The position numbers and the translations under genes are program-made. This document shows, one piece after another, positions 41,645 to 48,495 of a stretch of 48,495 nucleotides of DNA (position 1 is the first letter of the stretch; each line of letters opens with the position of its first letter). The stretch spans positions 1-48,495 of the forward strand of contig CATJVQ010000018.1 in NCBI GenBank assembly GCA_949743955.1, written 5' to 3'. The notes under the pieces are model-generated. The model was not told where the DNA came from. It searched no databases and was given only the letters and a program-made list of their open reading frames with translations. This DNA comes from an uncultured Oscillospiraceae bacterium. Its GTDB lineage: Bacteria; Bacillota; Clostridia; Oscillospirales; Ruminococcaceae.

Positions 41645-42666
41645 AGGCTTTGGTATATGAGGGCCCTAAGCGCCAGCGGATTCTGGAGCGCGAGCGGCCC
41701 CAGCCCGGTCAGGGCGAGGTTCTGGTGCGGATACGGGCTTGCGGCATCTGCGGGAGCGACGTTCACGGTTATCTGGGCTTAACCGGCCGGCGGCTGGCGC
41801 CGATGGTGATGGGCCACGAGTTCGCCGGGGAGATCGCGCAGCTTGGCCCCGGCCTCACCCGCGGTTTTTCAGTAGGGGACAGGGTAACGGTACAGCCCCT
41901 AGATTTTTGCGGCCATTGTGTAAACTGCGAGAATGGGGATACCAATGCCTGCGAGAACAGGCGGTATTTCGGCGTACTGGACTGTGACGGCGCTTTTCAG
42001 GAATATCTCTGTGTTCCAGAGAAGCTGCTCTTCTGCCTGCCGGAGAATTTGAGCTTCATTGAGGGTTCGTTTATCGAGCCGCTGGCTGTTTCCTACTGCG
42101 GGGTAAAGAAGGCGGGGGATCTGCGGGGAAAAACGGTGCTTATCGCTGGCGGCGGGACAATAGGACTTCTGGCTCTTTGTGTGGTGAAAACGCAGGGCGC
42201 AAAGCGAATAATCGTTTCGGATCTGAGCGATTTTCGCCTTTCCATTGCGAAAAAGCTGGGGGCGGATGAAGTGATTAAGCCCGAATCCGGCCGCTTCCGG
42301 GAGCAGCTGCTGGCGGCCAACGGCGGAGAGCTGGCAGATGTTTCGATAGAGGCGGTAGGGATTGCGCCCACGGTGGCCCAGGCGCTGGAGGCGTTAAAAT
42401 CCAGGGGGAAATGCGTGTGGATCGGCAACAGCGCCAGGATGATTGAGATGAATATGCAGACAGTCGTAACCCGTGCGCTGAGCATCTATGGTACATACAC
42501 CTTTACCCACCGGGAATTTGGCGAAACACTGGATTTCCTGGCCAAATCCGGCTTGGATCTGAAGGCGTTGATTTCGCGTGAGGTCTCACTGGAGGAAGCG
42601 GTGGACGTGTTTGACGAGCTGGCCGCCTCGGTCGACAGGTATCTTAAGGTTGTTGTCACGTTCTGA
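41641..42666 (+). CDS. zinc-dependent medium-chain dehydrogenase (sorbitol/threonine dehydrogenase type)
   Basis: This 341-residue MDR enzyme has the catalytic zinc ligands Cys37 (CGICGSDVH), His59 and Glu60 (GHEFAGE), and four structural-zinc cysteines at 90, 93, 96 and 104 (CGHCVNCENGDTNAC). The NAD-binding motif is IAGGGTIGLLAL. It oxidises a secondary alcohol of a polyol, sugar phosphate or sugar acid. It starts at ATG 41641 overlapping the gntR stop. Next to an SDR and a transketolase, it probably makes or interconverts the keto-sugar substrate. L-iditol, galactitol-1-phosphate and threonine dehydrogenases are the closest types by pattern. Confidence 0.93.
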   Translation: MKALVYEGPKRQRILERERPQPGQGEVLVRIRACGICGSDVHGYLGLTGRRLAPMVMGHEFAGEIAQLGPGLTRGFSVGDRVTVQPLDFCGHCVNCENGDTNACENRRYFGVLDCDGAFQEYLCVPEKLLFCLPENLSFIEGSFIEPLAVSYCGVKKAGDLRGKTVLIAGGGTIGLLALCVVKTQGAKRIIVSDLSDFRLSIAKKLGADEVIKPESGRFREQLLAANGGELADVSIEAVGIAPTVAQALEALKSRGKCVWIGNSARMIEMNMQTVVTRALSIYGTYTFTHREFGETLDFLAKSGLDLKALISREVSLEEAVDVFDELAASVDRYLKVVVTF

Positions 42667-42709
42667 GAAGACGTTGAGATAATCGATTCAATTAGGGAGG
42701 AATGAAGCA

Positions 42710-43552
42710 ATGAAGGTTTCTCAGAGAGAGATCGAAAAAATGGCGGCACAGATCCGCCGCGACATAGTGCTGATGATCGGCGGAGAGGGACATGTGGGCC
42801 ATCTGGGCGGTTCCTGCTCCTGCGCGGACATTGTTGCCACGCTGTATACCGCAAAAATGAAGGGCAACCCCGCCGATCCCAAGTGGCCCGGGCGCGATAA
42901 ACTGCTGATGAGCAAGGGCCATGCCTGCATTGCGCAATATGCTGCTCTGGCGGAGCTGGGCTACTTCTCGAAAGAACACCTGGTCACGCTCAAGAGCTTT
43001 GGTTCGATGCTGCAGGGGCATCCGGATATCAATAAAACCCCTGGCATTGAGGCGAACACCGGATCGCTCGGGCAGGGGCTTTCCATTGCCAACGGCATGG
43101 CGCTGGCGATGCGGCTGGACGGACGCGCAGAAACCAATAAGGTCTACTGCATCATGGGTGATGGCGAGATGGCGGAGGGCCAGATTTGGGAGGCCGCGAT
43201 GGCCGCCAAGAATTTTAAGATTGATAACATCGTTGGCATCCTGGACCTCAACGGCTTACAGGCCACCGGACCGGTGGAGGATCGGTTTGACACCAACCCG
43301 ATGCCGGAAAAATGGGCATCCTTTGGCTGGCACGTGATTGAGATTGACGGGCACGACATCCCGCAGATCCTCGCCGCGCTGGATGAGGCGGACACCGTGA
43401 AGGGTCAGCCCACCATCATCATTGCCCACACGGTCAAGGGGAAGGGGATTTCGTTTGCGGAAAACGTTGTCGGTTTCCACAACGGTGCGATGACGCATGA
43501 ACAATATGAAACCGCGCTCCGCGAATTGGATGAGCGCCTGGCGCAGTTTTAA
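42710..43552 (+). CDS. transketolase, N-terminal (TPP-binding) subunit
   Basis: This 280-residue protein is the first half of a split transketolase. It holds GGEGHVGHLGGSCSCADIVATLY, LLMSKGHACIAQYAALAELGYF, NTGSLGQGLSIANGMALAMRL and the thiamine-diphosphate/Mg site IMGDGEMAEGQIWEAAMAAKNFKIDNIVGILDLNGLQATG. GGGAGGAATGAAGCA precedes ATG 42710. It is followed after 14 bp by the second half. Split transketolases of this length occur in sugar-specific catabolic operons as well as in general metabolism. The enzyme moves a two-carbon ketol unit from a ketose to an aldehyde. Confidence 0.94.
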   Translation: MKVSQREIEKMAAQIRRDIVLMIGGEGHVGHLGGSCSCADIVATLYTAKMKGNPADPKWPGRDKLLMSKGHACIAQYAALAELGYFSKEHLVTLKSFGSMLQGHPDINKTPGIEANTGSLGQGLSIANGMALAMRLDGRAETNKVYCIMGDGEMAEGQIWEAAMAAKNFKIDNIVGILDLNGLQATGPVEDRFDTNPMPEKWASFGWHVIEIDGHDIPQILAALDEADTVKGQPTIIIAHTVKGKGISFAENVVGFHNGAMTHEQYETALRELDERLAQF

Positions 43553-43566
43553 CTGAGGGGGAGAAG

Positions 43567-44499
43567 ATGATGAAAAAATATTCGAACCAGCGCCGTGCTT
43601 ACGGCGAAGAGCTGGTCGCTCTGGGACGTGAGAATCCGAACGTGGTTGCCCTTGAGGCGGATCTCGGCAAATCGACGATGTCCTGCCTGTTCCAGGAGGC
43701 CTTTCCCGATCGGTATTTTGAAATGGGGATTGCCGAGCAGGATATGCTTTCCACTGCCGCCGGCCTTGCGGTGAGCGGGAAGATCGCCTTCTGCAGCACC
43801 TTCGCTGTTTTCGCATCGGGCAGGGCTTACGATCAGATGCGCCAGACAATCTCCATCGGCAGGCTGAACGTTAAGCTTTGCGGTTCGTCCTCCGGTTTAT
43901 CAGATTTTGGGGATGGCAGCACCCATCAGGCGGTGGAGGATGTGGCGCTTATGTCCGCTATCCCGAACATGACAGTATTCACCCCCTGCGATCCGGTTGA
44001 GGTGCGCCAGGCGGTACGTGCGGCGGCAGCTATACAGGGACCGGTGTATATCCGGGTCGTGCGGAATGACGTTCCGGAGCTAATCGATCCCTCCTCTAAG
44101 TTTGAGGTTGGCAAGCTGCGGACACTGCGTGAGGGGACGGATGTCGCCATCCTGGCCCATGGGGTGATGGTTGATGAGGCGCTGGAGGCTGCTGAAACTC
44201 TGCAAAAGGCGGGGATTAGCGCTAAAGTAGTGAACGTAGCCACCATGAAGCCTTTCCCCTATGATGAAGTGAAAGCCCTGGCGGGGCAGGTAAAGGCGAT
44301 TGTTACCGCAGAGGATCACACCTTCATTGGCGGCCTTGCTTCTGCGGCCGCTCTGGCCCTGCGTCAGAGCGCTACCCCGATGGATTATGTCGCAATCCCG
44401 GATTCTTTCGGTCAATCGGCCCAATCCTCTGAGGAACTGATGAAATTTTATGGTGTCACCCGCGACGATATTGTGAAAAAGGTGCAGGCTTTGCTGTAA
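43567..44499 (+). CDS. transketolase, C-terminal subunit
   Basis: This 310-residue second half carries the pyrimidine-binding domain with the activating Glu in FEMGIAEQDMLSTAAGLA, then STFAVFASGRAYDQMRQTISIGRLNVKLCGSSSGLSDFGDGSTHQAVEDVALM, with the active-site His in STHQ. The C-terminal domain is TVFTPCDPVEVRQAVRAAA...VTAEDHTFIGGLASA. The start is ATG 43567 behind TGAGGGGGAGAAG. Its stop overlaps a TGTAATACA site. The same order, N then C, is found for apulose-4-phosphate and sulfofructose transketolases, but the other enzymes of those pathways are absent here. Confidence 0.94.
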   Translation: MMKKYSNQRRAYGEELVALGRENPNVVALEADLGKSTMSCLFQEAFPDRYFEMGIAEQDMLSTAAGLAVSGKIAFCSTFAVFASGRAYDQMRQTISIGRLNVKLCGSSSGLSDFGDGSTHQAVEDVALMSAIPNMTVFTPCDPVEVRQAVRAAAAIQGPVYIRVVRNDVPELIDPSSKFEVGKLRTLREGTDVAILAHGVMVDEALEAAETLQKAGISAKVVNVATMKPFPYDEVKALAGQVKAIVTAEDHTFIGGLASAAALALRQSATPMDYVAIPDSFGQSAQSSEELMKFYGVTRDDIVKKVQALL

Positions 44500-44503
44500 T
44501 ACA
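44495..44503 (+). promoter_or_regulatory. candidate GntR operator, copy 2 (TGTAATACA)
   Basis: CTGTAATACAG is symmetric apart from its central base and lies 42 bp before the garR start, overlapping the transketolase stop codon. Position and identity with copies 1 and 3 are the evidence. Confidence 0.45.
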
Positions 44504-44544
44504 GGAAAATCGTTTTTTATGGAAAAAAGAAAGGAATGGTTATC

Positions 44545-45429
44545 ATGAAAATTGGATTCATCGGGCTGGGCATTATGGGCAAGCCTATGTCGAAAAACCT
44601 TATCAAAGCTGGGCATGAGCTTGTCGTATACGATATTGTGAAAGAAAATGTGGAGGATGTGGTGGCCGCTGGCGCAAAGGCAGCCGGTTCTGTCAAAGAG
44701 GTGGCTGAACAGTGCAGCCTCATTATCACGATGCTGCCGAATTCCCCGCATGTGAAAACAGTCGTCATGGGGGAGGGCGGCATTCTGGAGGGCGCGAAGG
44801 AGGGCACTGTCCTGGTGGATATGAGCTCGATCGCCCCGCTGGCTTCACAGGAAATTGCGAGAGCCTGTGCGGCTAAAGGCGTGAAGATGATTGATGCGCC
44901 GGTGAGCGGCGGTGAGCCCAAGGCGATTGACGGTACCCTCTCCATCATGGTGGGCGGCGAGAAGGCCGTATTCGATGAGGTTTACGATGTGCTGATGAAG
45001 ATGGGGGCGAGTGCGGTCCATTGCGGCGATATTGGCGCGGGAAATACCACCAAGCTCGCGAATCAGGTTATCGTAGCGCTGAACATCGCGGCGGTGTCTG
45101 AAGCGTTCATGCTGGCCAAGAAAGCGGGGGTAGATCCGCATCTGGTGTTTGACGCGATCAAGGGCGGTCTGGCTGGAAGTACGGTAATGAATGCGAAAGC
45201 CCCCATGATGATGGACGGCAACTTTAAACCCGGCTTTAAGATCGACCTGCATATTAAGGATCTGAACAATGCCCTGGAAACCGGCCATGGCGTGGGCTCT
45301 CCCTTGCCGCTGACTGCTGCGGTAATGGAGATGATGCAGACCTTGAAGTCGGATGGCTGCGGTCAGGATGATCACAGTGCGCTCGCTAAATATTACCAGA
45401 AACTTACCGGAACAGAAATCAGGGGATAG
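44545..45429 (+). CDS. garR: 2-hydroxy-3-oxopropionate (tartronate semialdehyde) reductase
   Basis: This 294-residue beta-hydroxyacid dehydrogenase has very high similarity to GarR/GlxR along its length: MKIGFIGLGIMGKPMSKNLIKAGHELVVYD, ITMLPNSPHVK, VDMSSIAPLASQEI, DAPVSGGEPKAIDGTLSIMVGG, then GAGNTTKLANQVIVALNIAA with catalytic Lys170, GGLAGSTVMNAKAPMMM and FKPGFKIDLHIKDLNNALETGHGVGSPLPLTAAVMEMM. It reduces tartronate semialdehyde to D-glycerate with NADH or NADPH. I chose ATG 44545; the ATG at 44536 abuts the AAAGGA ribosome binding site. It implies that the upstream enzymes generate a C3 semialdehyde. No glycerate kinase or glyoxylate carboligase gene is in the window. Confidence 0.93.
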   Translation: MKIGFIGLGIMGKPMSKNLIKAGHELVVYDIVKENVEDVVAAGAKAAGSVKEVAEQCSLIITMLPNSPHVKTVVMGEGGILEGAKEGTVLVDMSSIAPLASQEIARACAAKGVKMIDAPVSGGEPKAIDGTLSIMVGGEKAVFDEVYDVLMKMGASAVHCGDIGAGNTTKLANQVIVALNIAAVSEAFMLAKKAGVDPHLVFDAIKGGLAGSTVMNAKAPMMMDGNFKPGFKIDLHIKDLNNALETGHGVGSPLPLTAAVMEMMQTLKSDGCGQDDHSALAKYYQKLTGTEIRG

Positions 45430-45498
45430 ATCTTTTCTGCTTTTGCAATAATCTGCCTGTCAGATGGATATGATTGGAGATATCCCGGCTCTTATAGG

Positions 45499-45536
45499 TG
45501 GAGCAGTGTATCATCTATTACACTGCTCCATCTTTT
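45499..45536 (+). terminator. terminator after garR
   Basis: TGGAGCAGTGTA (45499-45510) pairs perfectly with TACACTGCTCCA (45519-45530), followed by TCTTTT. Confidence 0.85.
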
Positions 45537-45732
45537 GCCGGACAAGGAAATCCGGATAGGGGAAATTTTTATAAGAAAAAATCACGATAAGACTTGACGT
45601 TTACCTCAATTTGGAGGATTATATAAAGGAGAACCCGGATCTTGCAGGTATATATATCTTTGATACCGGAATGATGCGGGGAATATGTCAGAATAGGTTC
45701 TTCGAGGGGAAATATCAAATCACTGGTGAAGC

Positions 45733-45741
45733 TGTAATACA
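45733..45741 (+). promoter_or_regulatory. candidate GntR operator, copy 3 (TGTAATACA), in the garR-GH120 gap
   Basis: The 452-bp gap 45430-45881 contains the garR terminator and this third TGTAATACA, 140 bp before the GH120 start. I saw no clear -35/-10 pair and no convincing gene in the rest of the gap. Confidence 0.5.
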
Positions 45742-45881
45742 AAATTTTCTGTCTGGAAGAGAAGACTGGACGGGAGATTGTTCCTAAAGGGCCTCTCCCC
45801 CTATTCCTGTGTTGAGGCGGCATAATATGTTGCCGCTTCTCTGTAGCAGAACAAAATGAAAACATCTGGGAGGAAAATGCT

Positions 45882-47891
45882 ATGACTATCTACGTTGATA
45901 TCCATGCTGCCCGCGATGGAGACGGCACGAAGGAAAGGCCGTTCAAGCGCATCAATGATGCGGCTCAAATTGCCGGGCCCGGCGACGAGGTTCTGGTCGC
46001 CCCAGGTATATATCGGGAATATGTGGATCCGCTTCAGGCAGGGACAGAGGATGCCAGAATCACCTACCGCAGTCTGGAGCCTCTGGGGGCTGTCATTACC
46101 GGGGCGGAGGAGATTAAAAGCTGGAAGCCTTATCAGGGGAATGTCTGGGTATGCCGTGTTGGAAACAGTTTGTTCGACGGCTACAATCCCTATGAGACCT
46201 ATGTCTATGGCGACTGGTATTTTGCTGGCCGGAGCAAGCATACCGGGGCTGTGTATCTGAATGAGAAGATGCTCTATGAGGCGGAAAGCCTGGATGCGTG
46301 TATCCGCGGGGAAGTCTCTCCGTATTCCTGGGAGCCGGAGGCGTCGGTTTACAGGTGGTATGCAGAGCTGGACGGGGATGAGACCGTTATCTATGCGAAT
46401 TTCCAGGGCAAGGATCCCAATCAGGAGAATGTGGAAATCAATGTGCGGCGCAGCTGCTTCATGCCGTCTAAAACCGGCGTAGGCTATATTACGGTCCGCG
46501 GCTTCCGTATAAATAAGGCGGCCACCAACTGGGCCCCACCGGCCGCTTATCAGGACGCAATGATAGGCCCCCACTGGTCTAAGGGATGGATCATCGAGGA
46601 GTGCGAAATCAGCAACAGCAAGTGCGCCGGAATTGGCTTGGGCAAATATCTGGATCCGGAGAATGATCACTATTTTACCTATAAGCATGTCAAGAGTCCC
46701 ACGCAGATGGAGCGAGACGCTGTCTGCAAAGGGCAGTATCATGGCTGGCTGAAAGAAACGGTGGGAAGTCATATCGTCCGCCGCTGCAACATCCATCATT
46801 GTGAGCAGGGCGGAATCATCGGGCGCATGGGCGGTGTTTTTTCTGTTATTGAAGACAACCATATCCACCACATCAACAATATGATGGAGCTGGGCGGAGC
46901 CGAGATCGCCGGTATTAAAATGCACGCCGCCATTGACGTTATCTACCGCCGGAATCATATCCACCACTGCACAATGGGTATCTGGTGCGATTGGGAAGCG
47001 CAGGGAACCCGGATTACCCAAAACCTGCTGCATGATAACCAGCGCCCCGCATTTGCCAAACAACTGCCCGGCGGCATGATGAGCCAGGATATCTTTATAG
47101 AGGTCAGCCACGGCCCAACACTGATCGACAACAACCTTCTTCTGTCAGACGTATCGCTGCGCATGGCCACAGAGGGCGTGGCTATGGTGCACAATCTGAT
47201 CTGCGGCTCCTTTACGGCGGTGGGCAGCGGTACCGAGCATCCGGTTGAAGGGATTAACCGCGCGCGCTACACTCCCTATCATATCCCGCACCGCACGGAG
47301 GTGATGGGGTTCATGACGATACTGCATGGCGACGATCGTTTTTACAACAATATTTTTGTTCAGAAATGGCCAGCTGATCCGCTGGTGATCCGGCACGACA
47401 GTGACGATAAGACCGATATGGAGAACCGCGAAGTCGGCACACATGTGATGGACGAATATCCGACATATGACGAGTGGATCCAAAAATTTGATATGGATAC
47501 CGATACGCCGGACATGAAAAAGCTGGAACCGGCACACTTCCAGCATCTTCCTGTCTGGGTCAAGGGGAATGTCTATTTGAATGGAGCGAAAGCCTACCGG
47601 CATGAAACGGACCATCTGGTTGACGACAGGAACGCTGTGAAAGTAGAAGTGACTGTACAGGATGGCTGCCCGGTTCTGTCCACCAATCTATATGAATTTC
47701 TGAATGATTTTTCTGTGGATCGGATCAACAGCGATGTTTTAGGCGAGGCCTTTGAACCGGAAGAGCGCTTCGAGAATCCGGATGGGACGTCTATCACCTT
47801 TGAGCGGGATTATTTTGGTGAACACCGCGGAGCGGCCGTTCTGCCAGGACCGTTTGCTCGCAAAGAGGATGCAAACCGGCCGCTTCTATAA
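45882..47891 (+). CDS. GH120 beta-xylosidase-like right-handed beta-helix enzyme
   Basis: This 669-residue protein matches the GH120 family, known from Thermoanaerobacterium saccharolyticum XylC, which splits xylose from xylo-oligosaccharides. Characteristic stretches are EINVRRSCFMPSKTGVGYITVRGF, the AATNWAPPAAYQDAMIGPHWSKGWIIEE region, GSHIVRRCNIHHCEQGGIIG and EIAGIKMHAAIDV. The catalytic pair fits Asp370 (WCDWEAQGTR) and Glu407 (FIEVSHGP). A beta-helix core is flanked by a beta-sandwich inserted early (about 75-190). There is no signal peptide, so it acts in the cytosol on an imported glycoside. GGGAGGAAAATGCT precedes the ATG. It lies downstream of the transketolase/garR genes with the same operator, so it presumably releases their sugar substrate. 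The true aglycon and sugar are unknown. Confidence 0.85.
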   Translation: MTIYVDIHAARDGDGTKERPFKRINDAAQIAGPGDEVLVAPGIYREYVDPLQAGTEDARITYRSLEPLGAVITGAEEIKSWKPYQGNVWVCRVGNSLFDGYNPYETYVYGDWYFAGRSKHTGAVYLNEKMLYEAESLDACIRGEVSPYSWEPEASVYRWYAELDGDETVIYANFQGKDPNQENVEINVRRSCFMPSKTGVGYITVRGFRINKAATNWAPPAAYQDAMIGPHWSKGWIIEECEISNSKCAGIGLGKYLDPENDHYFTYKHVKSPTQMERDAVCKGQYHGWLKETVGSHIVRRCNIHHCEQGGIIGRMGGVFSVIEDNHIHHINNMMELGGAEIAGIKMHAAIDVIYRRNHIHHCTMGIWCDWEAQGTRITQNLLHDNQRPAFAKQLPGGMMSQDIFIEVSHGPTLIDNNLLLSDVSLRMATEGVAMVHNLICGSFTAVGSGTEHPVEGINRARYTPYHIPHRTEVMGFMTILHGDDRFYNNIFVQKWPADPLVIRHDSDDKTDMENREVGTHVMDEYPTYDEWIQKFDMDTDTPDMKKLEPAHFQHLPVWVKGNVYLNGAKAYRHETDHLVDDRNAVKVEVTVQDGCPVLSTNLYEFLNDFSVDRINSDVLGEAFEPEERFENPDGTSITFERDYFGEHRGAAVLPGPFARKEDANRPLL

Positions 47892-47987
47892 AAATTTTAT
47901 TTGCTCTATTTTTATACTATTGTGATACTAAACTTACGGCGAGATATGGGGAAATACGCCGAGTTAGGGAAAGCGTTAGATAACCAT

Positions 47988-48224
47988 TCATGAGTGCGCT
48001 TCCCGAAAGGCAGAGAAAGCAGCGGCAGCATCCTGTACATGTCCGGCCTGCATGTCCTTGTATCCGACCAGCAGCTCAGTTTTCAGCTGTTTTGCCCTCA
48101 TCCCATCCACATTGACCGCAGCCGGAGCTTTGGGCAGGGAAACGGAGAAGGGGATGACGCCAGTCAAAGCAATCTGACGCAGGAACATATCAAGAGGAAG
48201 TTCATCTGTCATTTTAAAATCCAA
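47988..48224 (-). pseudogene. RelB/DinJ-type antitoxin remnant
   Basis: The 78-codon frame ends like RelB/DinJ antitoxins: LDMFLRQIALTGVIPFSVSLPKAP, then KQLKTELLVGYKDMQAGHVQDAAAAF, which in the family follows the DNA-binding segment. The N-terminal ribbon-helix-helix strand and first helix (about 25 residues) are missing; it begins MDFKMTDELP. No toxin gene is adjacent on either side. I read it as a decayed toxin-antitoxin remnant. The residual frame could still be translated, but no ribosome binding site stands out. Confidence 0.5.
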
Positions 48225-48298
48225 TTTACTTTTTTACCCTGAATCCATTAAAAGCAACCACTATTTGCAAGCTTGCGCGAATTTTGGCGGAAAGGAGA

Positions 48299-48326
48299 TT
48301 GACAAAAAAATAATTAGCGGTATAAT
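48299..48326 (+). promoter_or_regulatory. consensus promoter for the riboswitch transcript
   Basis: TTGACA (48299-48304), a 16-bp spacer and TATAAT (48321-48326). Confidence 0.85.
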
Positions 48327-48345
48327 GCCTTATAGAATCAAATAA

Positions 48346-48495
48346 CTGGATGCTTCAAGTGTCCCGCTATCTGCGAAAGGCTGCGGGAAGAATAGTGAAC
48401 CGGGTGCGAATCCCGGACGGTACCGCCACTGTATGCGCGAAGGCCGAGGCTCGTTGACGAAAGTCAGTCACTGGGAAACCGGGAAGGCAGAGTCC
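48346..48495 (+). promoter_or_regulatory. cobalamin riboswitch (truncated by the window end)
   Basis: The conserved B12-box ACCGCCACTGTA is present, preceded by GCGGGAAGAATAGTGAA, a CCGGGTGCGAATCCCGG hairpin and ACGGT. Downstream are GCCGAGGCTCGTTGACGAAAGTCAGTCACTGGGAAACCGGGAAGGCAGA, the usual 3' domain. Binding of adenosylcobalamin would normally shut off the following genes, likely B12 uptake or synthesis or a B12-dependent enzyme, which lie outside the window. Confidence 0.92.

Noticed and set aside
42710-44499. Apiose catabolism (apulose-4-phosphate transketolase)
   Set aside because: The gene order of the two halves fits, but the apulose kinase and apiose isomerase are missing from the window.
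42710-45429. Sulfoglycolytic transketolase (sulfo-TK) pathway
   Set aside because: The split transketolase and a beta-hydroxyacid dehydrogenase near sulfite reductase suggested it, but there is no sulfoquinovosidase, isomerase or sulfonate exporter. The dehydrogenase is GarR-like throughout, and a strong terminator separates the two modules.
45499-45536. Further GntR operator in the TATTACA part of the hairpin
   Set aside because: It matches the motif only partly and is explained better as the 12-bp terminator stem after garR.
45801-47111. 436-codon open frame antisense to the GH120 gene
   Set aside because: It is a shadow frame of a well-supported gene, with no ribosome binding site and no family similarity.

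Overview
The window looks like a chromosome segment of an anaerobic, endospore-forming Firmicute of the class Clostridia, probably Oscillospiraceae-like. The evidence is the cotJ spore-coat operon, an AsrABC-type anaerobic sulfite reductase, a B12 riboswitch, strong AGGAGG ribosome binding sites, consensus TTGACA-N16/17-TATAAT promoters and a fairly GC-rich coding style. No rRNA genes or CRISPR array were seen.

Layout. (1) 1-7106: a cotJABC operon on the minus strand whose cotJC gene is split in two. The 5' part lies at 6598-6693 and the 3' part at 36-410. Between them is a 6193-bp element bounded by a shared AGGACC, carrying a serine recombinase, a DUF2786 protein, a cell-wall amidase, two unknown proteins and an MTA/SAH nucleosidase. 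Joining the two copies of the core restores the cotJC frame, so this resembles a small skin-like element. (2) 7598-10219: rmlB, a family 2 glycosyltransferase and a pentapeptide-repeat protein. (3) 10253-19649: a plant-glycan locus with a GH78 rhamnosidase, a LacI regulator, a sugar-binding lipoprotein, two ABC permeases and a GH42 beta-galactosidase. (4) 19809-26136: an rRNA/tRNA methyltransferase, a GAPDH whose catalytic cysteine codon reads Arg, a soluble histidine-kinase-like protein lacking its phospho-accepting His, a flotillin/NfeD pair, and tRNA-Met and tRNA-Glu.

(5) 26373-39885: an organosulfur module. trxB and a DASS anion transporter run leftward. A thioredoxin, a cytosolic arylsulfotransferase-like beta-propeller, a LysR regulator, asrABC, a FecBCD/BtuFCD-type ABC transporter and two siroheme genes run rightward from a consensus promoter. 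I infer uptake of an organic sulfate or similar anion, thiol-dependent release of sulfite, and its reduction to sulfide by a siroheme enzyme whose cofactor is made by the same locus. (6) 40083-47891: a sugar-acid or pentoside module with an SDR, a GntR regulator, a zinc alcohol dehydrogenase, a split transketolase, tartronate semialdehyde reductase (garR) and a GH120 beta-xylosidase-like enzyme. A repeated TGTAATACA site lies upstream of its transcription units. I infer a route in which transketolase cleaves a keto-acid to tartronate semialdehyde, which GarR reduces to glycerate. (7) 47892-48495: a RelB/DinJ-like antitoxin remnant and a cobalamin riboswitch with its own promoter, cut by the window edge.

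The points I would follow first are the cotJC-splitting element, the arylsulfotransferase-thioredoxin-sulfite reductase module, the transketolase/GarR/GH120 pathway and the GAPDH Cys-to-Arg change.
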